Virus record (IMG/VR): IMGVR_UViG_3300037264_008423
Location: 1-64,000 of that record
Length of the DNA stretch: 64,000 bases
Source: a virus
Reading direction: 5' to 3' (one strand)
Part shown: in pieces, positions 59,112 to 64,000 of the stretch
Position numbering within the stretch: the first letter of the stretch is position 1
Layout of the letters: the number at the start of each line of letters is the position of its first letter
Notes under the pieces: generated by a model
Databases searched by the model: none
What the model was told of the DNA's origin: nothing
The model's input: the letters and a program-made list of their open reading frames with translations, nothing else
Program-made: the position numbers and the translations under genes

Positions 59112-59987
59112 ATGCGGGTTAGTAAACAAATTAAAAATGCGAACAGTATGAGTTATCAGCAAGCCCACGGAAATTACGACAACCGCCTGGAAGTGGTCAC
59201 GATCTGCCTGAACTACGGCGACTTCCTGGATCAAACGCTGCCTTTCAACCTGCCGCACGTTGACCGGATGGTGGTGGTCACCGGCCATAACGATCTGGTG
59301 ACCAGGGAAGTGTGCCGCAAGTGGTCGGTTGAATGCGTGGTGACCGACTGCTTTACCGAGCGGGGCGAGCAATTCAATAAAGGGGCCGCGATCAACGTGG
59401 GCCTGGGCGCGTTGCGCCAATTGGGCTGGATACTCCAGTTAGACGCGGATGTGGTCTTGCCCATCACCTTCCGCAACATGCTGGACAAATCCGCTTTGCA
59501 GCGAGATTGTCTCTACGGCGCGGAGCGGTGCTGTGTGAATGGCTGGGAGCAGTGGGCGCGCCTGAAGCGTGGTTGGCATGATAATCCACAGTTTGGATAC
59601 CGCTACCTGGTAAACACATCAGCGGAATATCCCCTGGGGGCTACGGTGGTTCATAAGCAGTTTGGCTATACTCCGGTTGGTTACCTGCAATTATTCCATA
59701 GCGCCTTTATTATGGAGCATGAGTTGCGCTATCCAGAGACGGAGGGAAGCGCCGAGAATATGGATGTTCAATGGGCGATTCGATGGCCCAGGAAAAATAG
59801 AATTTTGTTGCCTACGGTTCGAGTTTACCACTTGGACAGTGAAAATTCACCTATGGGCATCAATTGGCAAGGCAGGAAAACTAAACCGTTTACGCATGAT
59901 GGTGAAAAACTTAATGTTGGCGCGCCTTGCGGATACGGCTATGGATATGGATATGGATATGGATACGGCTACAGCCAAAATCGGTGA
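59112..59987 (+). CDS. GT-A glycosyltransferase with repeat-derived C-terminus
   Basis: 291 residues from ATG 59112 (GGAG just upstream; GTG 59103 and ATG 59148 are alternatives). GT2-like core: RLEVVTICLNYGDFLDQTL, GEQFNKGAAINVGL, DxD in LQLDADVVLP; later VYHLDSENSPMGINW. The last residues form GYGYGYGYGYGYGY, encoded by a hexanucleotide repeat, and look like an added tail where the HNH gene was inserted. The HNH gene begins in another frame inside this repeat. Confidence 0.75.
   Translation: MRVSKQIKNANSMSYQQAHGNYDNRLEVVTICLNYGDFLDQTLPFNLPHVDRMVVVTGHNDLVTREVCRKWSVECVVTDCFTERGEQFNKGAAINVGLGALRQLGWILQLDADVVLPITFRNMLDKSALQRDCLYGAERCCVNGWEQWARLKRGWHDNPQFGYRYLVNTSAEYPLGATVVHKQFGYTPVGYLQLFHSAFIMEHELRYPETEGSAENMDVQWAIRWPRKNRILLPTVRVYHLDSENSPMGINWQGRKTKPFTHDGEKLNVGAPCGYGYGYGYGYGYGYSQNR
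59931..59973 (+). repeat. GGATAT-type hexanucleotide repeat at a gene junction
   Basis: Seven hexamer units, about 43 bp, of GGATAC/GGCTAT/GGATAT form. Read in the glycosyltransferase frame it gives Gly-Tyr repeats; in the HNH frame it gives Met-Asp repeats and supplies four in-frame ATGs. Confidence 0.8.
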
Positions 59988-60654
59988 TCAGTTTAATTTG
60001 TGGACGATTATTCGCGCTGGTCCGGTGACTACGGGAAAATGGCCAGCCAAGACGTGGTTTTGTCGATGTAGATGTGGAAGCGAGTCTTTTGTTACTGACA
60101 AAAATATTCGTTATGGAAAATCCAAAGGCTGTGTAAAGTGTCGAAGTCGCAAGCACCATACCAACGCGAAGGAGTTGGTAGGATCTGTCTTTGGAAATTG
60201 GCAGGTATTAACGTGTGAAGGCGCGAATCAGCACCAGTGCCTCATTTTCAAGTGCCGTTGTGCCTGCGGCCATATAAAGTTAATTGAAGGTTCAAAATTA
60301 AGAAAAGACCGTTATCCCTTATGCGCAAAATGCCTGCCTGTGATTAGAGCGAGTTCTGCGGTGCGCTTGGTCTGGAAAAAGATAAACTGGTGCGCCAAAG
60401 CACGGGGTCTATGCATTGAAGTAGGTTGGGATTATCTTGAGGAACTTTTTAAACTGCCTAAAACTGTGAAGGAGGCGCAAAACGGGGCAACGACCGCTTC
60501 GCTTGATCGTATTGATTCCGCCAAGGGGTATTTAAACGGCAATGTCCAGTGGATACACAAAGATTTGAATCGAATGAAGCAGGAGTTTAGCGACGAAAAG
60601 TTTTTAGACTGGTGTCGTAGGGTAGTTCAACATGCCGTAGTTAAAGCGGCATGA
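59941..60654 (+). CDS. HNH-type homing endonuclease
   Basis: 237 residues from ATG 59941 (MDMDMDMD from the repeat); later ATGs at 59947, 59953 and 59959 are possible. Zinc-ribbon module as in the other HNH genes here (IGDQFNLWTIIRAG, FCRCRCGSE, CVKCRSRK), repeated once more (VFGNWQVLTCEG, CRCACGHIKLI, CAKC). The C-terminal nuclease part contains SLDRIDSAKGYLNGNVQWI and HKDLNRMK (the HNH-like end of such proteins) but lacks the two CxxC zinc pairs beside the HNH core. Its stop overlaps the next start (ATGA). Confidence 0.75.
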   Translation: MDMDMDMDTATAKIGDQFNLWTIIRAGPVTTGKWPAKTWFCRCRCGSESFVTDKNIRYGKSKGCVKCRSRKHHTNAKELVGSVFGNWQVLTCEGANQHQCLIFKCRCACGHIKLIEGSKLRKDRYPLCAKCLPVIRASSAVRLVWKKINWCAKARGLCIEVGWDYLEELFKLPKTVKEAQNGATTASLDRIDSAKGYLNGNVQWIHKDLNRMKQEFSDEKFLDWCRRVVQHAVVKAA

Positions 60655-63600
60655 GTTTACAGAACCTAAAAGAGGACCAGCTCTATTCGCTACTGCCAGA
60701 AGGTATCCTTAGCCTTGATGAGCAGAAGCTAATTCAGAGCGTCGTTGGCGGATTTCAAGACCGCGTGGACGATCTGCGAGCCTATACCTCAAAATTGGAG
60801 CTTTTGCTGATCGGCCAGGGCCTCCCTGAGACGGACAGCCTGGGGCAGGCGGTGCCCAACGCGGTGATCGCGGTCGTTCAATCGCCAAGCGGAAAAGTTT
60901 ACAATCGTTCGCTTGAAATCCACGATGATACTCCCGCTTCGGGCAGCGCCGATCTGTTGACCTGGGTCGAGGCTCAACTTCAGTTGGACGAGGAGCATGT
61001 CCTGATTAGCGCCGCTTACGGGGTGGACCGGTTGCGGTTGGTGGAGACGAGCGTGCTGCCCAGCCTGGCGGCAACCGTGGGAGCGGTTCTCTATCAGACA
61101 GCGGCCCAGGACCCCGCCAACGCGGACTCGGACGCGCGGAGGCTCCTGTCCACTTGGTTTCCGCGCCTGCAATTTAAGGGCACCGCCGAGAGTTTTGAGA
61201 CGCTGGGTCGCCTGCTGGGTTTTGACGACGCGCGCATGACTCCCCTGTGGTCCCGGCTGAGTCCGCGTGTTCCCAATGACGTGGGTTCACCGGAGAACAA
61301 TCCCGACTACGCCGTCTTGCCGGAGTTTTATCCCAAGCAGATACGCGACAACTTCTACGATCCGCTGGTGTTGACCGATGGTCCCTATTTTACCTGGACC
61401 GGCACGGCGACCACGCGCCTGGGCACAAACAGCACGGAATTTTACAGCCAGGTCTGCAACGGGTTTAATCCCTACTTCAAGGTGGTCCAGGTGGGCACGA
61501 ACCCGCGTGATCCGGTCTCGGCGGATTCACCCTACTTTTTCCAGGGCGGCGGGGCGGAGTTCAAGGCGGCGGTGAGTCCGGCAGGATCAGGGTTGCGCTT
61601 TGAGGCGGTTGCGAACGGGTCCAGCTTCAACGGCATGGCCCTGTTCTTTCAGGACTGGAATGAGGGCACCCACCGGTTGATCTCAGTGACCGAGCGCCTG
61701 TCGGCGATCAAGTATCGCAGCAGTCACTTCGACTTGGCCCTGACCGTGGACTTCGACCGTTCGGAGAACTTGTTCGGCACCCACGTGGTTGCGGCCAATG
61801 CCAACCTGGCGGCGGACCCTGACTCCGCCAATTTTGGCACCACCGCGCTCTCGCCGTATCGTCCCTGGACGGGAGGATCGGTCGCGCAAGACCTGGTGGT
61901 TCGGGACTGGGTGTCGGAAGTTATGGCCAACGGCAACCAGACGGTGGTCTCGGCGCGGGTCCAGGCCAGTCTCATGGACCGCCAACTCGATCACAACTCC
62001 CTGTCCGCAGCCGGGGTGCAAGTGGTGCAGGCAATGGAAGAAGTGCGCCCCGCGACCCGGCACCCGCGCACCGTGGGCGTGGGCTACCTGATGCGCGACC
62101 AGGTGGGCTACGCGGACTATGTGGCCTTTGGCACGCTGTTTACGGCGGCTCCCGGTGTGGGAACCTACTGGGGCACGCTCAACGGCTATCCCTACCCGCC
62201 CTACCAGGTGGAGTTCGAGCTGGAGCAGAGCTTCGGCGGCACCGTGGCAGTGTCCGAAATGCTGGCGGCGGAGGGGGATGTTCTGAATGCCGACCACCTG
62301 CGCGTGGCCAGCGCCGCGCTCGATTTCCGGGGCACTTACGATTATCACAACTCCACTTGGATGATGGTCTTTCCAGGGGGATACGACCCCGCCTCGACGC
62401 TGCGGGTTTACACCCACTACCAGCCGACTTCGACCGAGGTCGTGCGCGAGCAACCGCCGGTTTGGGCCGACCCGGTAACCATCGCGGTGAGCGGCGACGG
62501 CGGCCTGCACAACGCCGCGCAACTGGCGGTGAATAACATGGTGAGCGGGTGGAACCCGGATGCCTACTTCTATACCGGTGATAACAGCTATTACGTGGGG
62601 CTGCCCGGAGAGGTTTACACCAACTTTCTTTACGCGCGTCCTTTCATCGACGCCAAAAAGCTCTTTGTTTGCGCGGGAAACCACGACTTCTATAACCCGG
62701 ATTCGCCCGTGGGCTACGAGCCGGTTCAGTCGGGCGAGATTCGGGACTACGGCCAGAATTACCAGGTGAAGCCCACCACACCGGGCGCGCACTACGTGGT
62801 CTATAACGGCGGCACCTACCTCGGCAACCAGGAGTTTATCGGGGTGCGCGGGGTCACGGAATTTCTGGCCTATAACGGGGCTATCGTGCGCCGCCGCAGT
62901 CGCGAGAACAACGGCTGGGACCTGTCCATCGAGACCAACTACCTCGATTACCTGCCCGGCAATGGCCGCTACTACCATGTGCGCGTCGGGCACGTGGAAT
63001 TGTTTGTGGTTAATGATGGTGTCAACCTGGTGGAAGATCCGGGGTTCCGCGACCAGAATAAGCCAGCGGAACCGGACGGAAATTGGTGCGAAGCGCCTTA
63101 TGCGCCGGTGGGAGCCGGAGTAAAATCACCTGCGGCTGGCAACCCCATCCTCGTGAGTCCAGGGATGACCTACACCGTGCATGCCTCGGAATCCTACGGC
63201 GACCTGGGCGAGCGATGGCGGCCCAACTACGTTGTCTATCAGAGTGGAACTTACCGTGATAATCAGAGCTTTACCGCTGGTCTTGGCACCACCCATGCCT
63301 TGATCTACGGGGAGCCTCGCCTGGACCCGGCTCCCAAGTGGGTGGTATTGCGCCAGGCGCGCCGTTACCGGGTGATCGCGAATCCCGGCAGCCACTATGT
63401 GACTTATAGCGGCACCAACTACTACGGAGGATCGGTGATCCAGTCCAGTTTTGATTCAGACATGAATGTGGCCACGACAACCGGGACCGTCCGGCTGGAC
63501 CGCCTCAACAGCGCCCAGGCCGCGCAGGTCAAAGATTGGCTGGCGCGTTCCACGGCTCCGTGGAAAGTGGTGATGTATCACCACCCCAACGAGCACACGG

Positions 63601-64000
63601 ACCAGTTTAACTCCGGTCATAAGTCGGGTCTGTATCCGCGCACCGATTGGCCGTGGCAAGAGTGGGGTGCGGATATCTTGCTTCACGGCCATGTTCACTC
63701 TTACGCGCGGATGCTGCGCAACGGGGTGACGGAAATTATTATCGGCATCGGCGGCGCGGGTAATAAGACCTTTAATACCGGTCCCGGCGCGTATCAAAGC
63801 CCTTACGTTCAATTTCAATACAACTATAGCCCGGTCAGCGAAGCGGCAGCGCCCACGAATTGGGGGGCGATGCTGTGGACTGTGACGCCCACGCGGCTCT
63901 ACGCGGAAGCTCGGATTCTTGGCAACGGTTTGATCGAAGCTTGGGAGCTGGCCAAGCCGGAACCCGTGCGTGCTTACCAGGCGCGACCGGAGGACGAGCT
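60651..64000 (+). CDS. P2 gpI-like tail protein fused to a calcineurin-like phosphoesterase (runs off window)
   Basis: At least 1116 codons, open to the window end. Residues about 130-200 follow the P2 gpI tail-protein pattern (ADSDARRLLSTWFPRLQFKG, ETLGRLLGFDDARMTPLWSRL). Residues 200-600 are beta-rich virion sequence. From about 605 there is a purple-acid-phosphatase-like metallophosphoesterase: D616 (SGDGG), D644 (TGDNSYY), N677/H678 (GNHD), H977/H978 (MYHHP) and H1012/H1014/H1016 (HGHVH), so all metal ligands seem present. Three inserted repeats of the type YVxYxGxxY start near 714, 859 and 915. An enzyme built into the tail or baseplate, substrate unknown. Start overlaps the HNH stop. 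Confidence 0.75.
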   Translation, partial: MSLQNLKEDQLYSLLPEGILSLDEQKLIQSVVGGFQDRVDDLRAYTSKLELLLIGQGLPETDSLGQAVPNAVIAVVQSPSGKVYNRSLEIHDDTPASGSADLLTWVEAQLQLDEEHVLISAAYGVDRLRLVETSVLPSLAATVGAVLYQTAAQDPANADSDARRLLSTWFPRLQFKGTAESFETLGRLLGFDDARMTPLWSRLSPRVPNDVGSPENNPDYAVLPEFYPKQIRDNFYDPLVLTDGPYFTWTGTATTRLGTNSTEFYSQVCNGFNPYFKVVQVGTNPRDPVSADSPYFFQGGGAEFKAAVSPAGSGLRFEAVANGSSFNGMALFFQDWNEGTHRLISVTERLSAIKYRSSHFDLALTVDFDRSENLFGTHVVAANANLAADPDSANFGTTALSPYRPWTGGSVAQDLVVRDWVSEVMANGNQTVVSARVQASLMDRQLDHNSLSAAGVQVVQAMEEVRPATRHPRTVGVGYLMRDQVGYADYVAFGTLFTAAPGVGTYWGTLNGYPYPPYQVEFELEQSFGGTVAVSEMLAAEGDVLNADHLRVASAALDFRGTYDYHNSTWMMVFPGGYDPASTLRVYTHYQPTSTEVVREQPPVWADPVTIAVSGDGGLHNAAQLAVNNMVSGWNPDAYFYTGDNSYYVGLPGEVYTNFLYARPFIDAKKLFVCAGNHDFYNPDSPVGYEPVQSGEIRDYGQNYQVKPTTPGAHYVVYNGGTYLGNQEFIGVRGVTEFLAYNGAIVRRRSRENNGWDLSIETNYLDYLPGNGRYYHVRVGHVELFVVNDGVNLVEDPGFRDQNKPAEPDGNWCEAPYAPVGAGVKSPAAGNPILVSPGMTYTVHASESYGDLGERWRPNYVVYQSGTYRDNQSFTAGLGTTHALIYGEPRLDPAPKWVVLRQARRYRVIANPGSHYVTYSGTNYYGGSVIQSSFDSDMNVATTTGTVRLDRLNSAQAAQVKDWLARSTAPWKVVMYHHPNEHTDQFNSGHKSGLYPRTDWPWQEWGADILLHGHVHSYARMLRNGVTEIIIGIGGAGNKTFNTGPGAYQSPYVQFQYNYSPVSEAAAPTNWGAMLWTVTPTRLYAEARILGNGLIEAWELAKPEPVRAYQARPEDE

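Noticed and set aside
1-64000. tRNA genes
   Set aside because: TTCGA-containing stretches (for example near 18700 and 46630) lie inside clear protein genes and have no matching acceptor or anticodon stems.
1-64000. Integrase, attachment sites or insertion sequences
   Set aside because: No integrase, transposase or terminal inverted repeats were recognised; mobile content is limited to homing endonucleases.

Overview
The window is part of a large contractile-tailed (myovirus-type) bacteriophage genome. It encodes a tail sheath, tail tube, portal, tape measure, central spike, a hub-like protein, a gp25-like wedge protein and a P2 gpI-like tail protein. It also carries phage replication and recombination genes: an SbcC/gp46-like and an SbcD/gp47-like subunit, a flap-type 5'-3' exonuclease, a Toprim primase-like protein, a UvsW-like helicase and a GroES-like co-chaperonin. 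No terminase, major capsid protein, prohead protease, DNA polymerase or tRNA gene was recognised, so this is only part of the genome. DNA is moderately GC-rich, genes are tightly packed with many ATGA-type overlaps, and both strands are coded with frequent convergent pairs. Several virion proteins carry Ig-like and jelly-roll modules in a style I associate with Verrucomicrobiota surface proteins. This makes a host in that group a guess worth testing, not a conclusion.

Layout. 0-13 kb: DUF932-like protein, membrane protein, tape measure, SbcC-like ATPase, frameshifted HNH gene, SWIM-finger protein, hub-like protein. 13-21 kb: a tail block with sheath, tube and small virion proteins, interrupted by an HNH/virion chimera. 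21-26 kb: exonuclease, gp26-like baseplate protein with a frameshift, spike, tube-like protein, M23-like protein. 26-31 kb: a glycan cassette (GT9/GH130-like enzyme, methyltransferase, two DxD glycosyltransferases, sulfotransferase). 31-37 kb: primase-like protein, tandem GroES-like co-chaperonin, giant Cys-rich virion protein. 37-42 kb: mostly minus strand, with homing endonucleases, two lipoproteins and the SbcD-like nuclease. 42-50 kb: portal, wedge, HU-like protein, collagen-type fibre, Ig-domain virion proteins. 51-56 kb: GT9 with zinc knuckles, helicase, a tandem winged-helix protein and beside it a 4 x 21-bp iteron-like array with three hairpins (candidate replication origin). 55-59 kb: a family of proteins sharing a DDFexKDL motif, the largest ending in a 2H phosphoesterase. 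59-64 kb: glycosyltransferase, HNH gene, and a gpI-like tail protein fused to a calcineurin-like phosphoesterase that runs off the window.

Three patterns cut across the window. Seven homing-type endonuclease genes sit at gene borders, and several distort the neighbouring gene. The 8-mer TTGTTTAC, or one mismatch of it, recurs in gaps just upstream of correctly oriented transcription units and looks like a phage promoter element. Finally, two genes seem to be read across a homopolymer frameshift, which may be real or may be sequencing error.
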